Shown piece after piece: positions 51,311-59,745 of a stretch of 64,000 nucleotides of DNA. Numbering within the stretch: position 1 is the first letter of the stretch; every line of letters begins with the position of its first letter. Under the pieces are notes generated by a model. The model was given only the letters and a program-made list of their open reading frames with translations. It had not been told where the DNA came from and did not search any database. Origin of the DNA: Saccharothrix australiensis (GTDB lineage: Bacteria; Actinomycetota; Actinomycetes; Mycobacteriales; Pseudonocardiaceae); assembly GCF_003634935.1 (NCBI RefSeq), contig NZ_RBXO01000001.1:1116001-1180000 (forward strand), given 5' to 3'. A program made the translations under genes and the position numbers.

Positions 51311-51365
51311 CGCCCGACGGCATCGCGTCACCGGGCGGCGTCCGACGGCATCGCGTCACCGGGCG
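51310..51365. repeat. 28-bp tandem duplication after thiQ
   Basis: Two 28-bp units (51310-51337 and 51338-51365) differ at one base. The first begins with the last base of the thiQ stop. No coding role is visible. On the minus strand 51356-51465 reads as a short peptide ending EYALDRAEWAAAR, too short to support as a gene. Confidence 0.8.
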
Positions 51366-51465
51366 GCGGCCCACTCCGCCCGGTCGAGCGCGTACTCGAC
51401 CTCGCCGTGCTCGGAACCGGGGATCGGCTCCGGCCAGTGCTGGAGGAACACGGGCAGAGCCTGCC

Positions 51466-52299
51466 TCAGGTGTCCTTCGTCGCCAACCGCATTGCCGCCA
51501 GCGACAGTCCGATCAGGACGTAGCAGCCCGCCAACGCCGTGCTGTGCCACAGCTGATCGGTCGGCAGCGGGTCGCGCATCACGTCGACCAGGTCGTCCCA
51601 GCCCGAGGTGATCAGGTACGGGTGCAGCCAGTCCAGCGCGCTGAACAGGCCGAGCACCCCGGACACGATCACGCCCGCCATCGTCGCCGCCATCACGACC
51701 AGCGGGTGCTCGGTGCACGCCGAGATCGCCAGCGCGATCGCCGACACACCCCACACCTGGAACGTCACCAGCGCGACGGTCAGCGCGATCCGCCCCAGCG
51801 CGTCGACGAACGGCAGGGTGTTGCCGGACAGCGTCAACATCCCCTGTCCGCCGAACAGGATCGCGCCGACGACGGCGCCGACGACCGCGATCAGCGCGAC
51901 CGCGAACAGCGTCATCGTGGCCACGCCGAACGCCTTGATCGCCAGCAGCCGCAACCGCCCCACCGGGGACAGCAGCAGCCCGCGCAGCGTGCCGTGCTGC
52001 GACTCGCCCGCCAGCCCGTCCGCCGCCCAGATCGCCCCGACCAGGGGCAGCAGCAGCGGCAGCGCCAGGAACAGCGTGAACACCGGCAGCACCAGGCCGT
52101 TGCCCGAGATGATCGCGGCGAGACCCGGCCCGGCCGGCCCGTCGCCGTCGAGCGCGAACCACAGCCCGATGCCCGCCAGCAGCGGCACCAGGCACAGCGC
52201 CGACAGCCCGATCACCGTGCGCGGCCTGCGCACGATCCACCGCAGCTCCGACCGCAGCTGCCTGCCCAGCGGGGCGCGGGTCGCGACCAGGGTGCCCAT
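51466..52299 (-). CDS. ABC-2 type exporter permease
   Basis: 277 residues, six TM helices, with ESQHGTLRGLLLSPVGRLRLLAIKAFG, the ABC-2 loop. The ATG shares a base with the ATPase stop and has GAGGAGAAGG four bases upstream. Together with 52299-53309 it forms an exporter of the bacitracin/lantibiotic-immunity type; the cargo is unknown. Confidence 0.9.
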   Translation of the reverse strand: MGTLVATRAPLGRQLRSELRWIVRRPRTVIGLSALCLVPLLAGIGLWFALDGDGPAGPGLAAIISGNGLVLPVFTLFLALPLLLPLVGAIWAADGLAGESQHGTLRGLLLSPVGRLRLLAIKAFGVATMTLFAVALIAVVGAVVGAILFGGQGMLTLSGNTLPFVDALGRIALTVALVTFQVWGVSAIALAISACTEHPLVVMAATMAGVIVSGVLGLFSALDWLHPYLITSGWDDLVDVMRDPLPTDQLWHSTALAGCYVLIGLSLAAMRLATKDT

Positions 52300-53309
52300 C
52301 ACGCCTTCTCCTCGATCGTGTCCACCGCGGACAGCCCCTCGTCGGCTTCCTCCGCCTCGGTCAGCCGGGCGAACAGCTCCTCCAGCCCGGTGCGCTGCCG
52401 CCGCGCCTCCCACACCGGGATGCCCGCCTTGACCAGCGTCTCCAGCACGGCGGGCGGCGTGGTGCCGATCAGCTCGACGCGCAGCCCGTCGAGGGACGGC
52501 CGCGCCGAGATCCGGCCCTCCCGCAGCACGTTCAACGCCTCCATCCACTCCGGCGTGACCACCAGGAGCGCACTGCTCTCGGCCTGGAGCAGCTCGGCCA
52601 GGTCGCCCTGGGCCACGACGGTGCCCCGGTGCAGCACGGCGACGTGCGTGCAGGTCGCCTCGATCTCGCTGAGCAGGTGCGACGACACCACGACGGTGGT
52701 GCTGCCGTTGCGCAACTCGGCGATGACGTTGCGCACCTCCCGCGTGCCCGCCGGGTCGAGGCCGTTGGTCGGCTCGTCGAGCACGATCAGCTTGCGCTCC
52801 ACCAGCAGCGCGGACGCCAGCCCGAGGCGCTGCTTCATGCCCAGCGAGTAGCCCCGGTACCGGCGGTGCGCGGCGGCGGCGAGCCCGACCCGCTCCAACG
52901 CGTCCTCCACCGCCTGCTTGATGGAGCCGGTGGCGAGCAGCGGCTCGAACGCCGCGACCCGCCGGAGGTTCTCCCGGCCGGACAGGAACGGGTGGAAACC
53001 CGGACCCTCGACCAGCGCGCCGACGTGCGGCAGCGCCGCCGCGGCCCCGTCCGGCAGCCGCTCGCCCAGCAGCTCGACCTCACCCTCGGTCGGCCGCACG
53101 AGCCCGAGCAGCATCCGGATCGTGGTGGTCTTGCCCGACCCGTTGGGGCCGAGCATCCCGAGCACCGCCCCCCGCGGCACGTCGAGGTCCACCCGGTCCA
53201 CCGCGACGGTGTGCCCGTACACCTTGCGCAGCCCCCGCGTGCGGGCCGCGAGGGCGGGGGTGGCGCCGGTGCCGGCCGGCTCCGCCCGCGCGCTGGTCGA
53301 GGTGGTCAT
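52299..53309 (-). CDS. ABC transporter ATP-binding protein (BcrA/CcmA-like)
   Basis: 336 residues. Walker A GPNGSGKTTTIR, signature YSLGMKQRLGLASALL, Walker B LIVLDEPTNGLD, H-loop SSHLLSE, with the about 90-residue C-terminal extension of exporter ATPases. The start overlaps the stop of a small upstream frame (ATGA) and has GGAGAAG five bases upstream. It feeds the permease at 51466. Confidence 0.9.
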   Translation of the reverse strand: MTTSTSARAEPAGTGATPALAARTRGLRKVYGHTVAVDRVDLDVPRGAVLGMLGPNGSGKTTTIRMLLGLVRPTEGEVELLGERLPDGAAAALPHVGALVEGPGFHPFLSGRENLRRVAAFEPLLATGSIKQAVEDALERVGLAAAAHRRYRGYSLGMKQRLGLASALLVERKLIVLDEPTNGLDPAGTREVRNVIAELRNGSTTVVVSSHLLSEIEATCTHVAVLHRGTVVAQGDLAELLQAESSALLVVTPEWMEALNVLREGRISARPSLDGLRVELIGTTPPAVLETLVKAGIPVWEARRQRTGLEELFARLTEAEEADEGLSAVDTIEEKA

Positions 53310-53575
53310 GCGGTCTTCTCCCGTGCTCGGTCCGCGACGTGGTGCGCGGCGGTGCGTGGTCGACGGTCCAGACGGACCGGGTGGCTCGCGCCCGGTCCGC
53401 GCCGGTGGTGCGGTCGCCCCCTGGCCCGACGTGCCCGGACCGGGCGGGCCGCCGACCACGGGCCGACCACGGCCCGCCCGGCGTCGCCGGCCCCGGTCGC
53501 GTGCGGCCGGTCGTCGGTCGGTGCGCGGTGCGCGTGGTGGTGGCCCACGCCGTGCGGCGCGGCTCGCGACGCCAT
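53306..53575 (-). CDS. Putative 89-residue His/Arg-rich protein ahead of the ABC exporter
   Basis: ATG at 53575 with a perfect AGGAGG six bases upstream; the frame ends in the ATGA that starts the ABC ATPase, so it could be translationally coupled. The product has clusters HHHAHR and PHHRR, many Arg/Pro/Ala, no TM segment and no known family. Third-position GC is about 84 percent by my count, below the roughly 95 percent of neighbours, so it may be a leader frame or a chance frame. The open frame continues upstream to an ATG at 53941 with another good SD but weaker codon bias. Confidence 0.4.
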   Translation of the reverse strand: MASRAAPHGVGHHHAHRAPTDDRPHATGAGDAGRAVVGPWSAARPVRARRARGRPHHRRGPGASHPVRLDRRPRTAAHHVADRAREKTA

Positions 53576-54078
53576 GTCGGACCTCCTGGAGGTCGTAGTC
53601 GGTCGATCACCCGGGTCGGGCGTGCCGAACCCGGGTGAGCGCGGTGCCGGCTTCCCGTCCCCGGCCACGGGTGCGACCGAAGGGTATGGCCACCCGGCGT
53701 TCGGGCCTCCCCGGCCGCTGACGGCACGGCGACGAGGGTCGCGACACCCGCGGTCCGGTTCGGGTCCGCCAGTGGCACCGCGCCTTGGGGACGTCCCGAT
53801 TGAGCCGGGGGCGGACGCGCCGGTGCCGCGCCCACCGGCCGAACGCGCCGCCGCGCCGAAGTGCGCTGGGCACATCCGCGTCGCAACCGCACCCGGGACC
53901 ACGGTGCGTCCAGTGCCGCCGAGGCGGTTCGACGAACTCATGGCGGCCCCTCTCGGATGGGTCGTGCCGGGTCTTGACGTGCCGGGTAGTGCGGTGTCGC
54001 GCGTCCGGACCGGGCGGGCTCGGCGCTCCCGCCGGGTCGACCGACGCCGAGGGATGGGACCTGGCGTCGGCCGCGCGG
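53576..54078. other. 503-bp gap with no firmly supported gene
   Basis: Between the ABC-exporter leader frame and the LolA-like gene. All six frames are Arg/Pro/Gly-rich. One minus-strand frame from 53941 is open through to 53306 with GAGAGGGG before its ATG, but its codon use is not gene-like. Confidence 0.5.
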
Positions 54079-55212
54079 TCACTTCACCTTCGCGATGCTC
54101 TCGGTCAGCACCTGCTCCGGCACCGCGCCGACGGCCACCCGGCCGTCGTCGGCCAGCAGGAGGCCACCCACCCTGGTGGTGATCAGCGTCCCGCTGCCCC
54201 ACGGGCCGCCGACCTGCTTGCCCAGCTGCTTGAGCAGGCCCTGGACGTCGACGTCCGCCGAGTCCTCGCCGCCCTTCCACTCGCGACCCGACCGCTGCCG
54301 CGCCTCGGCCATCCCGGTCAGCGCGTCCGGGGTCACCCTGGCGGTCAGCACGACGTCCCAGCCCTCACCGTGGACCTCGGGCCCGGCCTCGGCCAGCGCG
54401 CTCTCCGCGAGCGCCTTCTCCTCCTCCGTCGGGCCGTCCGGCGTGGACTGCTCGACCTTCGCGCCCGCCGGCGGGGTGAAGGTGAACAGGCTCGCGTCCT
54501 GCGCGCCCACGTTCAGCTCCGCGAAGCCGACCTGCACCGCGGGCACGTCCGTCCCGTTGGTCAGCACGGCCACCCGCAGCGGCACGCGCAGCTCGGAGTC
54601 CACGGCCACGCGCACCTCGCGCAGGACCGTCCGCTCGGTGGGCTTGGGGCTCAGCACCAGCTCGTAGGTCGACCGCCCCGCGACGCGGGCCGTGCCGTCG
54701 ACGCTGACGTCGCTGAACTCCTTGATCTTGGCCACGACCTCGCGGGACAGCGAGACCGGGTCCGACGGCACGGACCGCCCGCCCTCCGGGTCGAGGTCCA
54801 ACGCCGGCGCGGACCGCGTGCCGTGGGGCAGCTGCTTGACCGTCTGGTCGGCCGAGTCCCACAGCCAACCCGTCTGCCCGTCGTCGACGAACGTCCGCTC
54901 GGCGTCGCCCGACGGCAGCTGCACCCGCACGCGCCCCTCGCCGTCGGTCCACATGCGCAGCTTCGAGTCGCCGTCCGACAGCTGCGGCAGGCCCGCGATG
55001 GCCGGGATGCCCAGGTCGTTGGCCACCTCGACCGTGCCGCCGAACGCGGCCGGCTTCGCCGTGAGCACCGACTCCACCAGGGACTCCGCGCTCACGTCCG
55101 GCAGGACGGGCGCGGGCCCCGCACCGGCGGGCAGCGCGAGCACCCCCAGACCCGCGGCCCCGGCGATGACGCCGACCGCCGCGGTGGCCACGGTCACCCT
55201 TCTCCGGTTCAT
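54079..55212 (-). CDS. Secreted LolA-like / DUF2092-type lipoprotein-carrier homologue
   Basis: 377 residues. N-terminal signal peptide (about 1-30, MNRRRVTVATAAVGVIAGAAGLGVLALPAGAG), then a LolA-like beta-sheet domain (AAFGGTVEVANDLG, LRMWTDGEGRVRVQLPSG, TYELVLSPKPTERTVLREVRVAVDSELRVPLRVAVL) and an extra C-terminal domain. Gram-positive homologues probably bind lipids or act in envelope stress. GGAGGAGGGG precedes the ATG. It is divergent from a two-component system with CTGAGA boxes between, so it is probably its target. Confidence 0.85.
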   Translation of the reverse strand: MNRRRVTVATAAVGVIAGAAGLGVLALPAGAGPAPVLPDVSAESLVESVLTAKPAAFGGTVEVANDLGIPAIAGLPQLSDGDSKLRMWTDGEGRVRVQLPSGDAERTFVDDGQTGWLWDSADQTVKQLPHGTRSAPALDLDPEGGRSVPSDPVSLSREVVAKIKEFSDVSVDGTARVAGRSTYELVLSPKPTERTVLREVRVAVDSELRVPLRVAVLTNGTDVPAVQVGFAELNVGAQDASLFTFTPPAGAKVEQSTPDGPTEEEKALAESALAEAGPEVHGEGWDVVLTARVTPDALTGMAEARQRSGREWKGGEDSADVDVQGLLKQLGKQVGGPWGSGTLITTRVGGLLLADDGRVAVGAVPEQVLTESIAKVK

Positions 55213-55280
55213 GTCCCCTCCTCCAAGGGCGTCGACCGACCGGGCGCCGGTCCGACACCGCAAACCTTCCTCGGGTCCGG

Positions 55281-55364
55281 CTGAGATCGCGCTGAGAGCG
55301 GCGGCCGTCCTGAGAACGGGCTGAGACGCCGCGCCGATCGTCCCCCCGCCGGGGCATCCTGAGA
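55281..55364. promoter_or_regulatory. Tandem CTGAGA boxes between the LolA-like gene and the response regulator
   Basis: CTGAGA at 55281, 55292, 55310, 55321 and 55359. Two pairs have 11-base spacing, one helical turn, as expected for OmpR-family dimers. Read on the other strand the box is TCTCAG, similar to the MprA box of mycobacteria. Confidence 0.75.
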
Positions 55365-55367
55365 GGC

Positions 55368-56090
55368 GTGAGGCCACGGGTGCTGGTAGTTGACGACGAG
55401 GTGGGCGTGCGGCGCGCCCTGGAGCGCGGCCTGTCCGCGGAGGGCATGGAGGTGGTCACGGCCGCCGACGGGCCGAACGCGCTGCGGGTGGCGTTGACGG
55501 GCGCTTTCGACGTCGTGCTGCTGGACGTCATGCTGCCCGGCCTGAGCGGCTACCGGGTGCTCCAGCGGATGCGCGCCGAGGGCGTGCGGACACCGGTGCT
55601 CATGGTGTCGGCGAAGGACGGCGAGGTGGACCAGGCCGACGGGCTCGACCTGGGCGCGGACGGCTACCTGGTCAAGCCGTTCAGCTTCGTGGTGCTGGTC
55701 GCGCAGGTGCGGGCGTTGCTCCGGCGCAACCAGGCCGACCTGGCCAGGCGCAAGCTCAAGCTGGGCGAGCTGGTGGTCGACCGCGCGGTGCGCGAGGTGA
55801 GCTGGGCGGGCTCGCCGGTGAGCCTGTCGCCCCGCGAGTACGCCGTGCTGGACGTGCTGGCCAGCCGCGCGGGCTCGGTGGTGACCAAGGACGAGCTGCT
55901 CCGCACCGTGTGGGGCGACGAGCAGGCGGCGACCCGCAACGCGGTCGAGGTCTACGTCGGCTACCTGCGGCGCAAGCTGGACGCGATGGGCGCGGGGGAG
56001 GTGGTGCGCACCGTGCGGGGCCACGGCTACCTGGCCTCGACGCCCGACCTGGACGCGGCGCTGGACTCGACGGCCGCCAGGCGCAGGTGA
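55368..56090 (+). CDS. OmpR-family response regulator
   Basis: 240 residues. Receiver domain with DD (9-10), phospho-Asp53 in LLDVMLPG and KPF lysine near 103, then a winged-helix DNA-binding domain (SLSPREYAVLDVLASRAGSVVTKDELLRTVWG, VEVYVGYLRRKLD). It resembles the MprA/CseB group of envelope-stress regulators. The GTG lies close behind the last CTGAGA box, consistent with autoregulation. Its stop overlaps the kinase start (GTGA). Confidence 0.95.
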   Translation: MRPRVLVVDDEVGVRRALERGLSAEGMEVVTAADGPNALRVALTGAFDVVLLDVMLPGLSGYRVLQRMRAEGVRTPVLMVSAKDGEVDQADGLDLGADGYLVKPFSFVVLVAQVRALLRRNQADLARRKLKLGELVVDRAVREVSWAGSPVSLSPREYAVLDVLASRAGSVVTKDELLRTVWGDEQAATRNAVEVYVGYLRRKLDAMGAGEVVRTVRGHGYLASTPDLDAALDSTAARRR

Positions 56091-57355
56091 ACCCGCGCCG
56101 CTGGTGGCTGCGGCGCACGCTGCGGTTCCGGATCACCGTCGTGTCGACCGGCGTGGCGCTGCTGTGCCTGCTGGCGCTCACCCTGCTCGCCCCGAGCCTG
56201 ATCGGGCGCGTCCAGGTCGGCGCGGTCGACGCCGAGCTGGCGCGGGCGGGTGCGGTCCGCGTGCTGGACGTCGCGGGCAACCCGCTGGACGGCGGGCCCG
56301 CGCCCGACCTGACCCCGCAGGAGATCCGGCGGCTCAAGGCGGGCGAACGGGTGCTGCGCGTCGACGGCCCCAGCGCGCACCGCTGGCTGGGCCGGGTGGT
56401 GTTCACCGCGGACGGCACGCCGCAACTGCACGTCACGGGGGACACCCTGGTCGGCTACCGGGAGGCGAACGAGCTGGGCACCCGGTGGCTCGCGGTCGCG
56501 GCGGTGCTGGTGGCCGGCCTGGTGGGCATCGCGACCTGGCTGTCGGTGCGGTCGTCGCTGCGCCCGGTGGAGCGGATGCGGGCGGCCGCGGGCGAGCTGC
56601 CCAGGGGCGAGCGGCTGCCCGTGCCCGCCGCGCGCGACGAGCTCCAGGCCCTCGCCGTCGCCCTCAACGCCCTGCTGGCCAGGCGCGACGAGGCGACCGA
56701 GCGGCTGCGCCGGTTCACCGGGGACGCCGCGCACGAGCTGCGGTCACCGGTCACCTCCGTGCGCGCCCAGGCCGAGGTCGCCGTGGCGCACCCGGACCCG
56801 GACTTCTCCCTGGAGGTCCTGGAGTCCGTGGTGGAGGAGTCGGAGCGGCTGTCGAGCCTGGTGGACGCGCTGCTGATGCTGGCCCGCGCGGACACCGGCG
56901 AGCTGCCCCGCGCCGAGCCGGTCGACCTGGTGCTCCAGGCGCAGGCCGCGGTGGAGCGGATGCCCGAGACCGGGCTGCTGCTGTCGATCCACGCCCCGAT
57001 CGGCGCGTGCCTGATCCAGGCCGCCCGCACCGAGGTCGAGCTGGTGCTGGACAACCTGATCCGCAACGCGAGCCGCTACGCGCAGACCTTCATCCGGATC
57101 TCGGTGCTGCCCGCGCCCCGCGAGATCCGGCTGCTGGTGGACGACGACGGCCACGGCATCCCGCCCGAGCACCGCGAGAAGGTGTTCGACCGGTTCCACC
57201 GGGTGGAGTCCGACCGGGGCCGCGCGACCGGCGGGTTCGGGCTGGGCCTGGCGCTGGTCGCCCACCTGGTGACGCGCCGCCGGGGCACGGTCCGCGCCCT
57301 GGAGTCACCGGAGGGCGGCGCGCGCCTGGAGGTGCGCTGGCCCGCCTACCGGTGA
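56087..57355 (+). CDS. Sensor histidine kinase
   Basis: 422 residues. Two TM helices (about 15-38 and 128-150) flank a roughly 90-residue extracellular sensor domain; HAMP; HisKA with His216 in FTGDAAHELRSPVTSV; HATPase with DNLIRNASRYA, DDDGHGIPPEH and GGFGLGLALV. It pairs with the upstream regulator by a four-base overlap. Confidence 0.95.
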   Translation: MNPRRWWLRRTLRFRITVVSTGVALLCLLALTLLAPSLIGRVQVGAVDAELARAGAVRVLDVAGNPLDGGPAPDLTPQEIRRLKAGERVLRVDGPSAHRWLGRVVFTADGTPQLHVTGDTLVGYREANELGTRWLAVAAVLVAGLVGIATWLSVRSSLRPVERMRAAAGELPRGERLPVPAARDELQALAVALNALLARRDEATERLRRFTGDAAHELRSPVTSVRAQAEVAVAHPDPDFSLEVLESVVEESERLSSLVDALLMLARADTGELPRAEPVDLVLQAQAAVERMPETGLLLSIHAPIGACLIQAARTEVELVLDNLIRNASRYAQTFIRISVLPAPREIRLLVDDDGHGIPPEHREKVFDRFHRVESDRGRATGGFGLGLALVAHLVTRRRGTVRALESPEGGARLEVRWPAYR

Positions 57356-57371
57356 TGGCAGGATCTTTCCC

Positions 57372-58196
57372 GTGCCGGAGTTGAGAGCGACCACCCTGGT
57401 CGACGCGCCCCTGCGGACGGTCGCCGCGGCCCTGTTGGACGCCCGGCTGCTGGCGCGGTCGATCCGCGGCCTGGGCGTGCGCATCGGCTCCGCCGGCCCG
57501 GTGCTGCACGTCGGCGCGGAGCTGGCCGGCGCGGTGGGCCCCGTCACCGGCACGCTGCTGGTCACCAGGGCGGACACGACCGGTGTCGCGGCGGAGCTGG
57601 TCGGCGGGCCGCTGCCGCGGTTCGTGCTGGTCACGGACCTGCTGCACACCGGCGGCGGCACGATGGTGGTCGACTCGGTGGAGTGGACGAGCCCCGGCGG
57701 GCCGTTCGGGCGGCTGGCCGACGTGGTCGTGGGCCGCGGGCTGGCGCTGAAGGTGCTCCAGGCGCGGGCCCAGGCGGTCTCCGAGCGCAGCCGCCTGCTG
57801 GCCGACGCGAAGGTCGTGGTGGGCGCGGCGATCGTGCGGGACGGCCTGCTGCTGGCCCAGCGGCGCGGCTACCCGGCGGAGGTGGCGGGCGGCTGGGAGC
57901 TGCCCGGCGGGCGGGTCGAGCCGGGGGAGTCCGACCACGCGGCGGTCGTGCGGGAGTGCGAGGAGGAGCTGGGCGTCGCGGTGGTGCCCGGCGACCAGCT
58001 CGGCCCGGACGTCCCGCTGGGCGGCGACCACTTGCTGCGGGTGTTCCGGGCGGAGCTGGCGCGGGGCGAGCCGAGGGCGAGCGACCACCCGGAGGTGCGC
58101 TGGGTGGGCGCGTCCGAGCTGGACGGGCTGGACTGGCTGCCCGCCGACCGCGTCCTGCTGCCCGCCCTGCACGACCTGCTGGCGCCACCCGCCTGA
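57372..58196 (+). CDS. SRPBCC-like domain fused to NUDIX hydrolase
   Basis: 274 residues. N-terminal about 135 residues look like a polyketide-cyclase/SRPBCC hydrophobic-pocket domain (LRATTLVDAPLRTVAAALLDARLLARSIRG, GGTMVVDSVEWTSPGGPFGRLAD). The C-terminal MutT-like domain has an intact NUDIX box GGRVEPGESDHAAVVRECEEELGV. It could couple ligand sensing to nucleotide clean-up (8-oxo-dGTP or another NDP), but the fusion is not one I know. GTG start follows the kinase by 16 bases. Confidence 0.85.
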   Translation: MPELRATTLVDAPLRTVAAALLDARLLARSIRGLGVRIGSAGPVLHVGAELAGAVGPVTGTLLVTRADTTGVAAELVGGPLPRFVLVTDLLHTGGGTMVVDSVEWTSPGGPFGRLADVVVGRGLALKVLQARAQAVSERSRLLADAKVVVGAAIVRDGLLLAQRRGYPAEVAGGWELPGGRVEPGESDHAAVVRECEEELGVAVVPGDQLGPDVPLGGDHLLRVFRAELARGEPRASDHPEVRWVGASELDGLDWLPADRVLLPALHDLLAPPA

Positions 58197-58242
58197 ACGG
58201 CCGGCCGGTAGCCGGGTCGCGGCTGCCCGGCCGGCCGTCGGA

Positions 58243-59208
58243 TCACCCCAGGCCGGACATCCGCAGCGCGGCGTCCAAGCGGTGCGAGCACCGCTCACGG
58301 GCGCGCTCCGCGCCGTGCGCGCGCACCCGGTCCAGCTCCGCCGGGTCGTCCAGCAGCGCCTGCGTCCGCTCCCGCACCCCGCGCAGTTCCTCGACGACGG
58401 CCTCCGCCGTGGCCTCCTTCAGCTCGGCGTAGCCGGACAGCGTCGACGCCAGCTCCTTCGGGTCCTTCGCCGTGCACGCGGCCAGGATCTCCAGCAGGTT
58501 CGCCACGCCCGGCTGCGCGTCCGGCGCGTACCGCACGACGCCGAGGTCGTCGGTCACCGCGCGCTTGATCTTGCGGCGCACCAGGTCCGGCGGGTCGAGC
58601 ACGAAGACCGTGCCGGCCGCGTCCTTCGCCGACTTGGCCATCTTGCGGGACGGGTCCGCCAGGTCGCGGACGCGCGCGGCGGTGGGCGGCACCACGGACT
58701 TCGGCATCACGAACACCTCGCCGTAGGTGCCGTTGAACCGCCGGGCGAGCACCCGCGCCAGTTCGACGTGCTGCGCCTGGTCGTCGCCCACCGGCACCTC
58801 GTGCGCGCCCTGGAGCAGGATGTCGGCGGCCATCAGCACCGGGTAGGTGAGCAGGCTCAGCCGCACCGACGACTGCCCGGCCGACTTCTCCTTGAACTGG
58901 ATCATCCGCGCCGCCTCGCCGTACGTGCAGGTGCACTCCAGCACCCACGTGAGCGCGCCCAGCTCGCGCACCAGGTCGGATTGCACCGCCACGGACCGCG
59001 GATCGACCCCGGCGGCGATGAGCACCGCCAACTGCTCCCGCGCCAGCGATCGCAGCCGGGCCGGGTTGTGCGAGGTCGTCATCGCGTGCAGGTCGCTGAT
59101 GAAGTACACGTCCTGGTCGGTGCCCTCGGCGGCCCACTGCCGGATCGCGCCGAGGTAGTTGCCCAGTTGAGCGGGACCGGACGGGGTGATGGCGGACAGC
59201 CTGATCAT
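58243..59208 (-). CDS. trpS: Tryptophanyl-tRNA synthetase, auxiliary (antibiotic-resistant) type
   Basis: 321 residues. Class I core: MIRLSAITPSGPAQLGNYLG carries the HIGH-type motif with Gln in place of His, and the KMSKS motif reads KMAKS. FKEKSAGQSSVRLSLLTYPVLMAADILL and VPVGDDQAQHVELAR are TrpRS hallmarks. The Thr in place of the usual Gln of the SGIQPSG segment and the Gln-containing HIGH box recall the auxiliary, indolmycin-resistant TrpRS of Streptomyces (from memory). AAGGAG is five bases before the ATG. A leader peptide with two Trp codons and a terminator hairpin lie upstream, so it is probably induced when charged tRNA-Trp falls. Confidence 0.92.
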   Translation of the reverse strand: MIRLSAITPSGPAQLGNYLGAIRQWAAEGTDQDVYFISDLHAMTTSHNPARLRSLAREQLAVLIAAGVDPRSVAVQSDLVRELGALTWVLECTCTYGEAARMIQFKEKSAGQSSVRLSLLTYPVLMAADILLQGAHEVPVGDDQAQHVELARVLARRFNGTYGEVFVMPKSVVPPTAARVRDLADPSRKMAKSAKDAAGTVFVLDPPDLVRRKIKRAVTDDLGVVRYAPDAQPGVANLLEILAACTAKDPKELASTLSGYAELKEATAEAVVEELRGVRERTQALLDDPAELDRVRAHGAERARERCSHRLDAALRMSGLG

Positions 59209-59257
59209 GGGAGCTCCTTCGGGAGGGTGAGCCCGCCCACCGGACCTCCACACGCGA

Positions 59258-59279
59258 AGGCCGCCCGAGCGGGCGGCCT
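59258..59279 (-). terminator. Attenuator hairpin in the trpS leader
   Basis: AGGCCGCCC/GGGCGGCCT stem (59258-59266 with 59271-59279), loop four. On the transcript it follows the leader peptide stop. A GGCGGCC segment inside the leader frame (59305-59311) can pair with its first arm and would act as antiterminator when a ribosome stalls at the Trp codons. Confidence 0.75.
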
Positions 59280-59300
59280 GCGTTGGTCAACGCACGGTTC

Positions 59301-59348
59301 TCAGGGCCGCCGCGGAGCGGACCACCAGAACGGGTAAAGAGTGCGCAT
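59301..59348 (-). CDS. trpS leader peptide MRTLYPFWWSAPRRP
   Basis: A 15-residue frame with adjacent Trp codons at positions 8 and 9. TATGAT lies seven bases upstream of the ATG (minus strand), so the mRNA probably starts at or near this codon. This is the standard form of ribosome-mediated attenuation. It is the best-supported regulatory device in the window. Confidence 0.8.
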   Translation of the reverse strand: MRTLYPFWWSAPRRP

Positions 59349-59400
59349 AGCCGCGATCATAACGTGCTGTCCGAGGGTCCTCCAGGTCTACGATTTTTTC

Positions 59401-59700
59401 ATGTACATCGTGCTGCTGGAGTACATCAAGCCGTTGGACGAAGTCGACTACGCACTGCCGGAGCACGTGGACTGGCTGAACAAGCAGTACGAGGCCGGTC
59501 GCTTCCTCGTGTCCGGGCGCCAGGTGCCCCGCGTGGGCGGCGTTATCATCGCCCGCGCGATGCCGCGCGGGAAGCTCGACGCCCTGCTCGCGACCGATCC
59601 CTTCGCCATCCGGAAGCTGGCCCGCTACCAGGTGGTGGAGTTCGAGGCCACCCGGACCGCGCCGGAGCTGGCCACGGTCAACGAAGCCGTGCCGGCCTGA
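59401..59700 (+). CDS. YciI family protein
   Basis: 99 residues with the ferredoxin-like YciI fold (MYIVLLEYIKPLDEVD, HVDWLNKQYEAGRFLVSGRQ, DPFAIRKLARYQVVEFEAT) including the His and Asp that some members use for catalysis. The ATG lies six bases after TACGAT, suggesting a leaderless transcript. It is divergent from the trpS leader. Confidence 0.9.
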   Translation: MYIVLLEYIKPLDEVDYALPEHVDWLNKQYEAGRFLVSGRQVPRVGGVIIARAMPRGKLDALLATDPFAIRKLARYQVVEFEATRTAPELATVNEAVPA

Positions 59701-59745
59701 TCGGCCGCACCCGCCCGCCACCCGGAGCGGCCGGGCGGCGCGGGC

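Noticed and set aside
51356..51465. Short minus-strand peptide ending EYALDRAEWAAAR
   Set aside because: Protein-like in composition but only about 31 codons from its first GTG, weak SD, and partly inside a tandem duplication.
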